Shown: positions 1-11,225 of the stretch, one piece after another | Layout: each line of letters opens with the position of its first letter | Position numbering within the stretch: the stretch's first letter is position 1 | From: Prosapia bicincta | Lineage: Eukaryota; Arthropoda; Insecta; Hemiptera; Cercopidae | Assembly: GCA_036971475.1 (NCBI GenBank) | Contig: JBAIZL010000006.1 | Location: forward strand, 62,186,898 to 62,250,897 | Length of the DNA stretch: 64,000 bases | Reading direction: 5' to 3' | The notes under the pieces: generated by a model | Told to the model about the DNA's origin: nothing | Seen by the model: only the letters and a program-made list of their open reading frames with translations | Databases searched by the model: none | Program-made: the position numbers and the translations under genes

Positions 1-434
1 AAGTTCTCATAAGCATTTTCTACCAGAACAGACCAGTTTCTGCATAACTCGGACAGCACGATTTAAAACTGCGTAAGGCGGGGTAGCACAAGTCGAGGTA
101 TTACTGTATTGTGAATGTTTGCTATTACCCCAGGGAGGATGTGTCACACGGACAATTTGACCAGGTTACAATATAAACTTTTGTATTTCTTTTAATTGAA
201 AGTTTTAATTTTCCACTCCTTAAGTACCTCTAAATAGACTTTATTCACAATAAGAGAATGGCTAACCCTTCCTTAATTTAATAAATATAGCTTTTATTGA
301 CTCTGCTGAGAAGACCAGGTCTATATCTCATGGCACGCTATCTTAGGCCACTTGTTTTAGACCATGCACAACTGCATTTAGACCCTCTTATATTTGTAAA
401 ATTGTGCTGTTTAATATTGAAATGATTTTTTTGT
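1..434. other. Intergenic, nothing recognised
   Basis: AT-rich sequence without a credible reading frame, splice signal or repeat that I recognise. Confidence 0.4.
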
Positions 435-665
435 TGCTGGGTATAACTGTATGGTTTGAAGTTGCTTGTTGTATTCATCTTGAATAAATCATAAGTAATT
501 ATTTGAGTAGGTAAATGAAAAGTATGAACTTACTTGCTGCTGCGTTTCAAAACATTTGTTTCATCAACAGTAGCAGTTTAACTTCATCAATAAAAAACGA
601 TTTCGAAATGTGTCAGCAAAGAAGTTAATAGTTTTCACTTAGTTTCACAAATCATTACTTTTGAT
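435..665. repeat. Foldback element copy, family F1 (degenerate)
   Basis: The sequence has imperfect inverted arms (GTAAGTTC-type TTACTTGCTG... against ...CAGCAAAGAAGTTAA) around a centre resembling TTTCGAAATGTGTCAG. The same arrangement is cleaner at 6440-6625 and 33390-33630, so the three are read as one family. Function unknown; probably a Penelope-like terminal unit. Confidence 0.45.
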
Positions 666-714
666 GTATGTTTTGCATGGGAGAAAAATCACCATATCTA
701 TCACACGATGTTTT

Positions 715-1130
715 TCATATTTTACTTTAAATTAAGTGATAAGAGATAAGCAACAACAGCTGATTTTACATTATAGGTTATCTTGTAGACGCCTACTTTA
801 AAACAATGGTTATATTATATTATTAATTTGAAATGTTGTTATTAAATATCAATTCAACATAATAAAAAGTTACATAGTTTTATTCCAAATTTTTAAATGA
901 ATACTTTCTTAGACACATCTGGCACTTTTTAGGAATTGATTTCAATTAAATTTACTCAATAACATTTTTATTCAGTAAATTTTTTAATATCTAATTAAGG
1001 TTTTCTTATTACTATATTCTTCTATTATTAACTATATTTAATAGATTCTATTAAAATATCTATTAACTACTGTATATTCTTCAAATAAAATATTCACTTC
1101 TGCAGGCAAGTCCCACTAATTCTTTTACAA
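715..1130 (+). repeat. Dispersed repeat family C, copy 1
   Basis: Starts with the shared core AACAGCTGATTTTACATTATAGG and continues with ATTCAACATAATAA, ACACATCTGGCACTTTTTAGGAATTGA-like blocks that recur in order at 15440-15900, 27970-28270 and, inverted, 20470-20870. No coding capacity; probably a non-autonomous transposon family. Confidence 0.55.
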
Positions 1131-1659
1131 TAATTTAATTTTTTTATTTCACAATAATAATTTTAATTTGAGTACTATTTGAGTAATTATCAGTATTAAA
1201 ATACAAGTGAAAACGTATTACTCTGTTTTATTTTATTTGTAAATAGTTATGTGCAAATAGATTCTCAAGTATTTTTTAAAATAGTTTTATTATTTTTTGT
1301 AAAACAAATAAGGATTGCCATCAAAATGAAGATATTCTAAGACTATTAGACAGTGTAGAAAAGGAAATGGAAAGGGATGAATAAAAAAGTAATCCAGGTG
1401 CAGTAAGATGTCATTTATTTATTGATAGACCAATTTGTGAGGTAATTGATGAACTAGCGCATTGTATGTTGACATGGAGGATATTGTGGAAATCCAAAAA
1501 AAGACACATCTGAGGAATCTATAAATGACGAGAACCCGAATGATTACTTATTGTTTTGAGACGCCCAAGAAAACTAGACAGGCTGTTTCACTGTCAAAAT
1601 TAAACAAAAAATATTACAACACTAGCATGAAAAATAAAGTATCATTTATCATGTGTGAG

Positions 1660-2400
1660 ATGTTATAAACCAGGATCACCAATACAAGTATAGAGCAATT
1701 TTTTAAGGATGATGTATTAAATGATATTATGAGGTATACTAATCAACGCATCAAAAACGTACAGCTAGGTTATTCAATGCAAAGTGATGCAAGAGGCATA
1801 AGTAGGAATGAAATGGGAGCTACTGTATAGAACTACTGTATTTGTTTAGAAAATTTAATTCCTTGGCTTCTCACAGGAAATATAAATGTAAAGGATTTAT
1901 GGTAATCTGACGGGTTGAGTATTGATTTTTTCTGAACCACTATGAACCTGAAAAGATTTTGCTTCTTGATACGAGATACCATATTCAATGTGGCAATGAA
2001 AGGAATATAACGTAAAACAGTAGACAGACTAGTTCCTATTACACACATATTTGAAAAAATATGTAAATAAAATATAAGACAATGTTCTCTGTGTGTATTT
2101 GTCTGTGGATAAATGACCAAAGCATTTTGAAGACATAGTGCTGAAGACAATACATCAAATACAGCTGAATATGGCTTCAAAAATTATTCTTCAGCTTGCG
2201 CAACTTTCTACATAGATAACATGAAAGTAAACACAGGCCAGGCAGTGAGATCTTTTAAACCGCACTAGTTGTGCGCGTTAGTTGTGAAACAAATTGTAGC
2301 ACTAGTAAATAGTACAGGAAGATCAATCACTACCAAGAATCGGTTAACCTCCATCCCTATTGCTGAAAAACTACTGAAGAATTATAATTGAATATTAATA
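1660..2400 (+). pseudogene. piggyBac-type transposase remnant
   Basis: Read across several frames, this stretch spells a broken piggyBac transposase. At 1695-1800 one frame gives FFKDDVLNDIMRYTNQRIKN, like the conserved region ending in YTNxxI. Around 2010-2060 another frame gives DRLVPITHIFEKI, like the block around the first catalytic Asp. Near 2150-2235 comes AEYGFKNYSSACATFYIDN, matching KPAKYGIKI...Y. Near 2300-2390 comes GRSITTKNRLTSIPIAEKLL, matching GRNITxDNxFTSxxLAxxL. Stops and frameshifts occur throughout, so it cannot make a working enzyme. No TTAA-flanked ends were identified. Family assignment rests on motif order recalled from the piggyBac family, not on a search. Confidence 0.7.
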
Positions 2401-2729
2401 GAAATAAATGAATGATTATACGACAATTTTGTTTTAAACAAAGAATATTTTAGCAAATATTTTACTATCTATTTTGGTGTATGTAAATAATCCATTTTAA
2501 TATATCTACTTGAAACTTTTTTTAACTTTACATAATTTTAATGATTAAATATAATTTTCGAGGAAAATATTGGTATTTTAATATTTCTTTATTTTGGTCC
2601 AAATTTTTTATTTGAATATATGTAGTGGAATATTTAGTTTTACAAGGTTAAATAATATTTTTGTAACAATAAATGTTACTTACACTTTTAAAAAATGTTT
2701 TAACTTGCCTATAGTAGCATTACTTGCTT

Positions 2730-3345
2730 GTTGAGGACGGCCGTTTCGGGAGATGTGTCCCTTTGTCAACTCAGACCGTAACTGATCTCAAGGTTTACGT
2801 AGGTTAGGGTGGGGGTGGGATATTTTGGTGGTGTGGGTGTATTTTGTGTGTATTAGGAGTTATGATGTCAAAAAGTGCGTGTGAGTTGTAATGTAATTGT
2901 GTATTGAGTATGTGTGTAGGGTGTAGTTTGAAGTGCCTATATATTTCGTATTGTTCGGTTGTGTAGCGTTGGTTATTTCTGTGTTGTTTATGAAGAATTT
3001 GTAGGTTAGATGTTATGTCTGTGTAGTCGTGTTTTTTGGAGTTGAGATGATCGGCGAAGTTTGATTGGTAGTTATTGTGTTTTAGTGCTTTTATATGTTC
3101 TTGGTAACGTGTGTAGAATGACCTCCCTGTCTGGCCTATGTAAAAACTGGGACATGAACTGCAAGTTAGTTTGTAAACTCCAGTGGTGTTGTAAATGTCG
3201 TTGATTTTGCTGTTGGGTTTAAATTGTTTGTTAAGAGTGTTGTGTGTGGAGTAAGCTATTATAGGCAAGTTAAAACATTTTTTAAAAGTGTAAGTGATTA
3301 CTAGTAGCTCACGCGAAGATGGAATCAACAAATGTTAATTTTAAT
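2730..3345 (-). mobile_element. Penelope-like element: GIY-YIG endonuclease end and 3' terminus
   Basis: A 175-codon open frame on the minus strand (3331 to 2804) carries the GIY-YIG endonuclease domain that ends Penelope-like retroelements. GVYKLTCSSCPSFYIGQTGR is followed by R..EH (YTRYQEHIKALK) and preceded by AYSTHNTLNKQFK, the usual linker after the reverse transcriptase. The reverse transcriptase itself is not present upstream, so the copy is 5'-truncated; the Met at 3331 is simply the first in the frame. Downstream of the stop, at 2736-2785, lies CTGAGTTGAC, a small hairpin and GAAACGGCCGTC, a terminal hammerhead-like motif. A much more decayed second copy is at 5640-5935. Confidence 0.8.
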
Positions 3346-3748
3346 TAAATTAATTCTTTTTATTGTTAAATAGTAATAATAATTGTTGAATAATATTATT
3401 ATGGTCTATTATTGGTCTAAACCAACTGACAACCCTCTCATGTTACTATTTCATCAAGCCTTCTCAAAGGTTAAGAATCTGTTCTGATTTTTGTAGGCGT
3501 GATCTGAGTAGTTGGGTAATCTCAACCACTGACAACGATATGAAGTCCAGAGTAGAACTAAATATTCAAAATTTTCTTCTGCATTTTCTGCTATTATCAA
3601 ATTTCCTTAAATTAGTATGCTATATACTGTCTGTTATATGATAACCTAGGTATTCCTGTTTTCTTCTGTTTATTTTTCCTTACCGAACAGATTCATCTCA
3701 TCTTTGCTGTTGATGACATGGTCAGCCCAATAATATTTGTAGTATATG

Positions 3749-3828
3749 TACAGGGTGCGGCAGCATAACTTCCTTTTTTTAAATGCTCGCTTCCTTTAAA
3801 AAAGGAAGATATGCTGCAGCACCCTGTA
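3749..3828. mobile_element. Short palindromic MITE
   Basis: An 80-bp near-perfect palindrome: TACAGGGTGCGGCAGCATA ... TATGCTGCAGCACCCTGTA, with internal AACTTCCTTTTTTTAAA and its complement. A flanking TA on each side fits a Tc1/mariner-type mini-element. The open frame running through it from 3811 is not considered a gene. Confidence 0.65.
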
Positions 3829-5540
3829 TATAGGCCTGCACTTCAAAGGCTTTCCCCTCGATTAAAGTTTATGTCATTGCCTATGCTGCAATTTGGTATA
3901 ATGGAACTGGAAAGAAAACATTTGAGAAACTTTATTTTGAGAGGGAAGGTTAGGCTGTATGAGTTAAATATGCACCAAGTTACTGAGTGGTGTTCTCGCT
4001 TATACTATTGTCTTGCATATTTCCTTTTGAGTTTACTGTTGTTCCTAGATAAGTGCATAATTTTATATGTTCAATTATTTCATTTCCCAGTACCAATTAA
4101 CTTACAGGTTGTTGATTTATTTTTAAATAACCATTTGATTTTTGTGATGTTTAGTTTTAGACCATATTCTTCACTTGTTTACTTTAGCACTGCTCTAAAT
4201 AAGGCTCATAAGTAGGAATATAAGTAAAAAGTGTACTACTAAAACCTACTACTACCGATTTACATATTTAATTTGTATTAAATAGTCTTTGTAGTAAATA
4301 ATGTAATTTAATTTAAAGAAAGACGTCAAGATCAAAACGTTAAATGCTTAGTCCAACAATTTCTCTGTAAATTGAAATCTAAATTATAGTATAATTTTTG
4401 TTTAACAATATTTTACTTACCTTCATTTTCTGATGCCGTACTTTCTATATTCAGCACATCGTATAAATTTGATGATCCGAAATATTCCGTACATAATTCT
4501 AACAAACCCTTCATGATAAACTTTCTAAATAGCCAAAAAAATCGAATTCTTATCGTAAGTTAACTTGCATTTATAAATTTACAGGTAATTACAGATCATC
4601 TAGGGTTGTTAAACTGGCGGCAAAATTTTAGCATAACCTGTAAACGATTATATGTACAGCAGCTGTAGCTATAACAGCTGATCGGTTTTGTAAATACAGT
4701 ATACTATTTGGATATTCTTTGTTTCAATTGATCAATTTCACTGTTTTTATAATTATAATTAATTACATTTTATTAGAAATAATTACGTGCTAGAAAAAAA
4801 GAAATTTATATGAGAGCATTGAAATAGAGTACGAATTTTGGGTTTTATATTTATGTGCAACAGATATATACAGATCATACAATCATAATTATAAGCTTTC
4901 ACTCAGTCAAACAAAAAACGTTCTTTTGTAAGGTTTTACTAAATACATTTACTATAATTAAATAAACCGGTATCCTAAAATTATTAAAAATAAACACAAG
5001 TCACTAAGAGATATTTTCAATAAATCTAGATACTATATCAATTTACAAAACGGAAATGTAAAAAAAAACCAAGTCTAAAGCCATTTAATAAGTAAGTGCT
5101 GCTACCTGAGTATGAATTTGGAAATTAAAAACCCAAGTTTCAACTTTATATTCAATTAATATGATGGATTGCTTTAGTATTTCTGGTACTGGTACTTTTT
5201 TCTTCCATGAAAAACTCATGGATTAAACAGTACTGTATTTTTTGTGTGCTTTATATACAAAAATGAAACAGACCAGTTTTAAGAAAGTCATATTACAACT
5301 TTTTTTAAAAAAAAAGTCATATTGTTAAAAAGCTAACCCAAGACATGAATTGTTTTAGAAAATAGCCCTTCTTTAAATCTTTGTAGTTACATTAAAATCA
5401 GTTGCTCTAGAGTAGCAATAGCAATACATGAAAATTAAAAAAAAGTATCCAAACCAGTTACACCCTACTTTTTAAAAACGTTTCTAATGTTTAGCATTTG
5501 ATCCCATCTTTACTTGGCTACTAGTTTTTCACTAAAACAC

Positions 5541-5544
<4 letters not shown>
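3829..5544. other. Intergenic, nothing recognised
   Basis: AT-rich. The 134-codon frame from 3811 starts inside a MITE arm and has low-complexity hydrophobic composition, so I do not call it a gene. Confidence 0.4.

Positions 5545-5609
<65 letters not shown>
5545..5609. repeat. (AT)n microsatellite
   Basis: Uninterrupted AT dinucleotides for about 65 bp, immediately upstream of a decayed Penelope-like fragment. Confidence 0.95.
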
Positions 5610-5611
<2 letters not shown>

Positions 5612-5639
5612 TATGTTACAATTGGCTCTAGCAGCACTT

Positions 5640-5935
5640 ACTTTTTCATTTTTGAAGACTTCATTTTTCAGAAATGTGTCTCATTGTCCACCCAGACCAT
5701 AATTGACCTTTTTGTTCCTGTTGTAGGTTGGAGTGGGATAGGAATCTTAGGTGCAGTTTTAAAGAGTATTGGGGGTTATAAAGTTGAAAAGTCTATGTGA
5801 ATTATAATTTAATAATTGGGTGTTACAAATGTTCATATTTAATGTATGTATATTTCATACTGTTCAGTTGTGTAGTGTTGGTTATTTTTGTTTTGTTTGT
5901 GTAGAGTTTGTATGTGTTTTGGGCTAGATTAATGT
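5640..5935 (-). pseudogene. Decayed second copy of the 2.7-3.3 kb Penelope-like 3' region
   Basis: Blocks such as TTTCATACTGTTCAGTTGTG and TAGTGTTGGTTATTTTTGT match, in the same order, the GIY-YIG 3' part at 2940-3000; GTGTCTCATTGTCCACCCAG matches the terminal segment near 2754-2775. Many substitutions and indels; no open frame remains. Confidence 0.65.
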
Positions 5936-6439
5936 TTTTTCAATGCTGAGAGTCATAGACAAAATATATAAAATTTTGTAACAGTAGCAAAATCAATGTA
6001 AATGCTACTATAGTCCTATTTTTACACATTGTATAAATGTATAGTTGTAGATTTTCTGGAAAGTAAAATATGGTAACATGTAAAAGTAAAAAAATATTCT
6101 AATTCAATTTTGTTCCTCTTGCTTGTTTGTTACATTACATCTGCTCCTTTCAATTCCATGTTTTATATTAGACACATTTTACAGTAACTTAACACTATAG
6201 TTTTGACTTGTGTGCGGTAAGTTTAGTACTTTAAAATATGTTATTTTGCCAGTTACAATTAGTCTAAGAAATACAAATAATTCTATATGGTCTAATTTAA
6301 CTATGAATGATTCTGTCTGGTAAAAAATGTCACTCTCTGTCAGTTCTCTTTTATAATCTTCAAAAAGAGTTTTTTACATCATGTATCAACAAATAGTTAA
6401 GGGAAGAGCTGTACTCAATTAAAATCTGAGGAAATATAT

Positions 6440-6625
6440 TTCTTGGCCATAAAATAGTTTGTTGTAATCATCTTGAATTGACTGATTCAACTATAAGTAA
6501 TTATTGTGTAACTAAGTGAATACTTTAGAGCTTACTTACTGATGCATTTAGAAACAATCGTTTGATTTACGAAGCTGACACTCTACTTGAGTATTCACTT
6601 AATTAAGCAATAATTACTTATAGCA
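6440..6625. repeat. Foldback element, family F1
   Basis: Inverted arms: ATAAGTAATTATTGTGTAAC ... and its near-complement AATTAAGCAATAATTACTTAT, around a centre with TAGAAACAATCGTTTGATTTACGAAG. Related to 435-665 and 33390-33630. Confidence 0.6.
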
Positions 6626-6974
6626 TAAAATATTGTTTAAAATTTTGTCATTTTTTCCAGAACTTCCAAATATAAATGTTCTCATTGTGTTTCACATACA
6701 AAAGAGGAATTTCTAAACTATAGACTTGAATATCACTGAAGAGGAAACTCAAAGGTAGGCCCTATTGGCAGAGCTATTGGTGTCTTTCTCAATGAGACAA
6801 CCTTTAATGCATTATTGTCAGCAAGATGGAAGAATGCCTTGATCTTGGTCAAATTACTTTTTCTGTTATTGTAAATGCTATTGGTACAGAAAATTGGACC
6901 AATATAGATAATTGATGCTATAAACATCAATTATACTTCTATACATCATTACATTGTGAAGAAGAATAAATAAA

Positions 6975-7142
6975 GTTATGACTATCCGAACTTTAAATTT
7001 TGTAAATTTGTTAAAACTTACTGAGACAGAACATTTTTGATCGCTATGTAGCGATCTTCATCAGTGTCTTATCAGAGATGGAAAAAGTTATGTCTCAGAA
7101 GTTTCAAGAAATTTACAAAATTTTAAGTTCGGATAGTCATAA
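6975..7142. mobile_element. Foldback unit with hammerhead-like core (Penelope-type terminus)
   Basis: Arms of about 55 bp: TTATGACTATCCGAACTTTA at 6976 and TAAGTTCGGATAGTCATAAA at 7124 are complements, and CTGAGACAGAAC pairs with GTTATGTCTCAG. On the minus strand, 7068 to 7025 reads GACA-CTGATGA-A-hairpin (GATCGCT/AGCGATC)-AAAA-ATGTTC-TGTC, where GACA and TGTC can pair. The expected GAAA is AAAA, so the ribozyme-like core is damaged. Confidence 0.6.
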
Positions 7143-8043
7143 AATATTGTTTAAGTGATTAACTAAAATTCACTGAATGTAATGGACTACACAATTCTAG
7201 AAATACAGTTAGTTCTCTAACTTTCATAAAATACTTTTTCTCATGAACTCTGCAGAATTAATAACAGAGTAACATTTATTATTCTGGCACTTTAATCAGG
7301 ATATGTGGGGAATAACTGAAATTGTTGTCTGCTTTGGAAATTCTGATCTGGTTTTCAAAGTTATTGTTACTGTGAAATTGTAATCTCAGGTGAGAGTTAA
7401 TTTACACACTGTGTTCAGAAAAAACATCCAAACTGTAAAGATATTATTTGATGTTGACTCTTTGAAGAGGGTGAAGAAACCTTTGGCAAAATCATTTAAA
7501 ATTTTGAAGTCCTTATTGCTGTTGACAAACCACAGTTAAATGCACCACCGGAAAAACACCTACATACTGGTACCATGCGCCATGACACCAAACCTCTGTC
7601 TTGGGCATGACACTAGTCACCTGGGTGGGAATCACAAAATTGAGGTTGGATTCGTGGGGGTAGAGGTTTCACGTGCTTGTCTGTGGATTCTCTACATATG
7701 AAATTAATGTGTTTTTTGGCAAGGAGGAGAGTTGCAATGAACTAGACATCCCTTGTATACACTCTTCTGTTATCGATTCTCTTTGTTCTTCACTTTCACA
7801 CAACATACTTAGTACTGTCCATGGCCCGACATAGCATTACCGTTTGATGGACAGATTGGGTAAGGTGGTTAGTAAGAGCTGACTCTACCATAACTCCATT
7901 AAGTCCTCACAGAACATGTTACCTGGTTGTTAAACCACGACTTTTTATTTTAGCAATTAGGTAGGGTAGTTTTCTACTTTCCTTATCTCTTTTACCTTTG
8001 TCTCTTCTAATTACATTTTGTTTTATCTTCTTCACTTTATAAG
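7143..8043. other. Intergenic, nothing recognised
   Basis: No supported gene. The segment 7550-7900 is less AT-rich than its surroundings but has no open frame or recognised motif. Confidence 0.4.
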
Positions 8044-8253
8044 ATTATTCCTCTATTTTTTTTATAGGCTAATGACAGATCACAGACAATTTTTCGTTTT
8101 TAAAACACTCAACGTTTCAAATTTCTTTCCCAAATTTCGAAACATTGAGTGTTTTAAAAAAGCAAAATTGTCTGTGATCTGTCATTAGCCTATATACAAA
8201 AATTAATAGTTATTAACAGACATTAAATAAAAATATGAATTATTCCTCTATTT
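8044..8253. mobile_element. Foldback insertion with 15-bp target-site duplication
   Basis: ATTATTCCTCTATTT occurs at 8044-8058 and 8239-8253, flanking a hairpin with arms of about 60 bp (TAGGCTAATGACAGATCACA... and its complement) plus a 40-bp tail. Near the centre is TTTCGAAACATTGAG. A 15-bp duplication and a one-sided tail argue for retro-insertion, as in Penelope-like elements, rather than a TA-duplicating MITE. Confidence 0.75.
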
Positions 8254-9473
8254 AGTTATTTGTCTGTATTTTTATTTATCTTTTCTTTGTTTCTTGGTAA
8301 TACCAATCTTCTTTGTCATTACATTTTAACTGTCAAATGATGGACCTTAATCATTTTAATTTCTAACTGCCGGTTTTCCCCACACAGAATTTCCGATTCT
8401 CTGTACCTCTTGAAAAACAGAATTTCGGAATTGAATAAAAAGGCCGTCTTAGTAAACGTCTTTTATAAAGCTAGATCATTGTACAGAAGTAGTCTATGAA
8501 ATTTTAAATTAAATTAGCTGTACAGAAACTAAAAATTAATCTCTCAGACCCTCTGCTTGTCTCCTTGTTATAAGCTTAAATTTTTTTAAAACTAACTTGA
8601 TATAAATTATAAAATTTAGTTCTCATTAAAATATACTTTCCAAAATTATGCATGTTGTGTCATATGGATAGGGGATCAATTTATTCATAAGTCATTTACT
8701 TGAAATTATTCATATTGGTTACATTTTATAATCATTTAATTAGTATATCTTAAAATATTGTTTTAATAAAGTTTGAAATAAATATAATTTTACATGTGAT
8801 TATTTTACACTTTAAAACATTGTTAAGTATTAATTGACTCTCATTTTCCGGTTCAGCTACTAGTTTACACTTTATCATATATGATCTCTTTAACATATCT
8901 GTCTGAAATAATAATTCATGACATAATATCTCTTCAACATATTAATAGTAGGATTCTATACTCAACAAAAAATATCTTTGTATTATACATTGTAATAAAC
9001 ACTATGTTAAATTATGAACTACTAAACATCTTGTGTCCCATTGTCAACCTGATATCACAAAACAGCCGTCCTATTTAAGCAAAAATCAGGTGCTATTATA
9101 GGCAAAGTGCTCTACATTTTTAATATATGTTAAATGTACACTGCCAAATATTTGTTTTGAAATTTAAAATATTTTGAAAACAATGTTTGTCAAAATAATT
9201 TATTAATTTGATTTAGTTTGTAACATATTTCATTAACTGTTGCATTACAATTTTTAAAATATCTGCTTGTTTTTGACTTTGTATTGTAAATTGTACATTT
9301 TTATAACAAAATATTTATTTGATTAAATTTTGTAATAATTTACAAACCTTAAAAATTACTAGCCTGTGTAATAACGGGATAGATTTTACTTGAATGTGAC
9401 AAATATATGAAATTAATTTAACTTTTATTTAAGATACAGTCATTTGAAGAAACAAGTAATCCAAAAATATTTT
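8254..9473. other. Intergenic, nothing recognised
   Basis: Very AT-rich. The 65-codon frame at 8881 has no recognisable feature. Confidence 0.4.
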
Positions 9474-9848
9474 TCAAAGTCAATTCCTACTTAAGTCAAC
9501 AGAGAAAATTTTTATTTCAGCCTCTTTTTATTTTATAATTACAATTAATATAAATATGTAAATACATATGCCAGAATAACAATATTAAATGGGAATTCCT
9601 TCCCAACAACAGAGGGAATTCCTTGCAATTTTCCATTTTCCTTTTTATGTATGGTGTTGGACTATTATTTTTGTTTGTTACTATTTATACGCTTTTTTTG
9701 TCAGTTACATTGTGTTTTAGTTACTTTTCACTTTCCTTTCACATTGGACGTTTGTGAGGGAAGGTTCGATATCATTAATCCAGTTTGTTTCTTTATTTTA
9801 TTCTTTTCATTAATTTTAATTCTAGAGCATTATTTATGATATTGTGAG

Positions 9849-9862
9849 GTAACCATGGCAAC
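9849..9862. promoter_or_regulatory. X-box-like RFX site in repeat A
   Basis: GTAACCATGGCAAC is a symmetric RFX-family X-box match. It lies inside a transposable repeat, so a regulatory role is only a possibility. Confidence 0.35.
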
Positions 9863-10101
9863 AATTTGAGTTTCTAGCTATGGGAAAGTTGGCTCAGTAC
9901 CAAAGCGCTAGATTTCGAACATGAAGATCCAGTTCTAACCCGACCTAGACCCCAATCCAAATTTTTGTAATCTAATTTTTGAATAAATATTTGAAAAAAA
10001 CTGTACTAACATCAGTTGTCATCCACTATAGGTTTAAAAAAAATGTATTTGAATTTGATTGAATGAATAAAAATGTATTTGATTAACGATTGAAAATTTG
10101 T

Positions 10102-10217
<116 letters not shown>

Positions 10218-10262
10218 TAAATATATATAAGGAGAGTGTGAGCTAATAGAAGGAATTGAATA

Positions 10263-10854
10263 AGGTTTAAAAAATGAATTCAACTTAATGGACTAAATAT
10301 AAATATCTAATGAAGTCCTGGATATACCCCAACAGCCTCTTCCTTGATGGATTGTTGATGGGTCTTACAGATTTCTCAGTAATAATAGTGTTGTCTCTCC
10401 AATCTAAGTCAGGACGCATCACTTTCCTCTAGAAAAGCACCTTTCCTGATGTTCTGATTCCTCTGGATCGTCTCCTTTCTGATGTCTTACACCAGGCGTT
10501 AAAAAGTTTAATTTGGGATAGGTTTTAGAGCTTTTACATAGATTAGGCCCTATTTGCAGTAGTATTACTTAAGAATATCGAAAGCCTTAATTATATGTTA
10601 AAATAGGTTCATCGTCACGGCTTAGAGGGTAAGTTTTGATGCGTGCACAATGTTCTTTCTGTCGCAGATGAGGATAATAATACAACTGCTGATCAAGTGA
10701 AATCTCGGGAACTGTTTACGACAAATGTATCTATTTTTCATTTCCCAGTTCGCCCTCTTAAATTTTGATTATATATAGGCGGTTGGGTATTCCATGCTAT
10801 TTATCGCGTCTATGGCCACGTTTTACTAAACTGAACATTGTCTTTTAATTCATT
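10263..10854. other. Intergenic, nothing recognised
   Basis: No supported feature. Confidence 0.35.
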
Positions 10855-11225
10855 TGCAGTTTTGGCTTTTACATCTTGAGGTTTTTCTAGTATTTACTTA
10901 TTATTCACTTGGCAAAAACTACTACTTTTTGATGGTTCTCAGCAGATGGGATTCTTACTTGGCAATAAACTAAACACAACAGAAAATTCCCAAACGTACA
11001 AAAGTGAACTGTATTACATACCTGACGATAAAACAGACAAACACTATTTTTGAACATATAATTAAGAACTACTTTCTGAACAACACACAACACATAATAC
11101 CAAGATACCACAGATCCGCAATAACATAAACACCTGCAAACAGTCTTTTCTGTAACTCACAGCACTGATATAGTGTGACTTACGTTTGCTGAGAAACATT
11201 AATAAGTAGTGCTTTTCTAGCAAAT
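10855..11225. repeat. Foldback element copy, family F2
   Basis: CACTTGGCAAAAACTACTAC near 10907 and AAGTAGTGCTTTTCTAGCAA near 11205 are inverted arms, as in 29444-29753, 33775-34025 and 39985-40085. The interior is not conserved and non-coding. Confidence 0.55.

Noticed and set aside
1833..2180. 115-codon minus-strand frame
   Set aside because: Opposite strand of the piggyBac remnant; no recognisable domain.
3811..4215. 134-codon plus-strand frame
   Set aside because: Begins inside a MITE arm; low-complexity hydrophobic composition and no splice or homology support.
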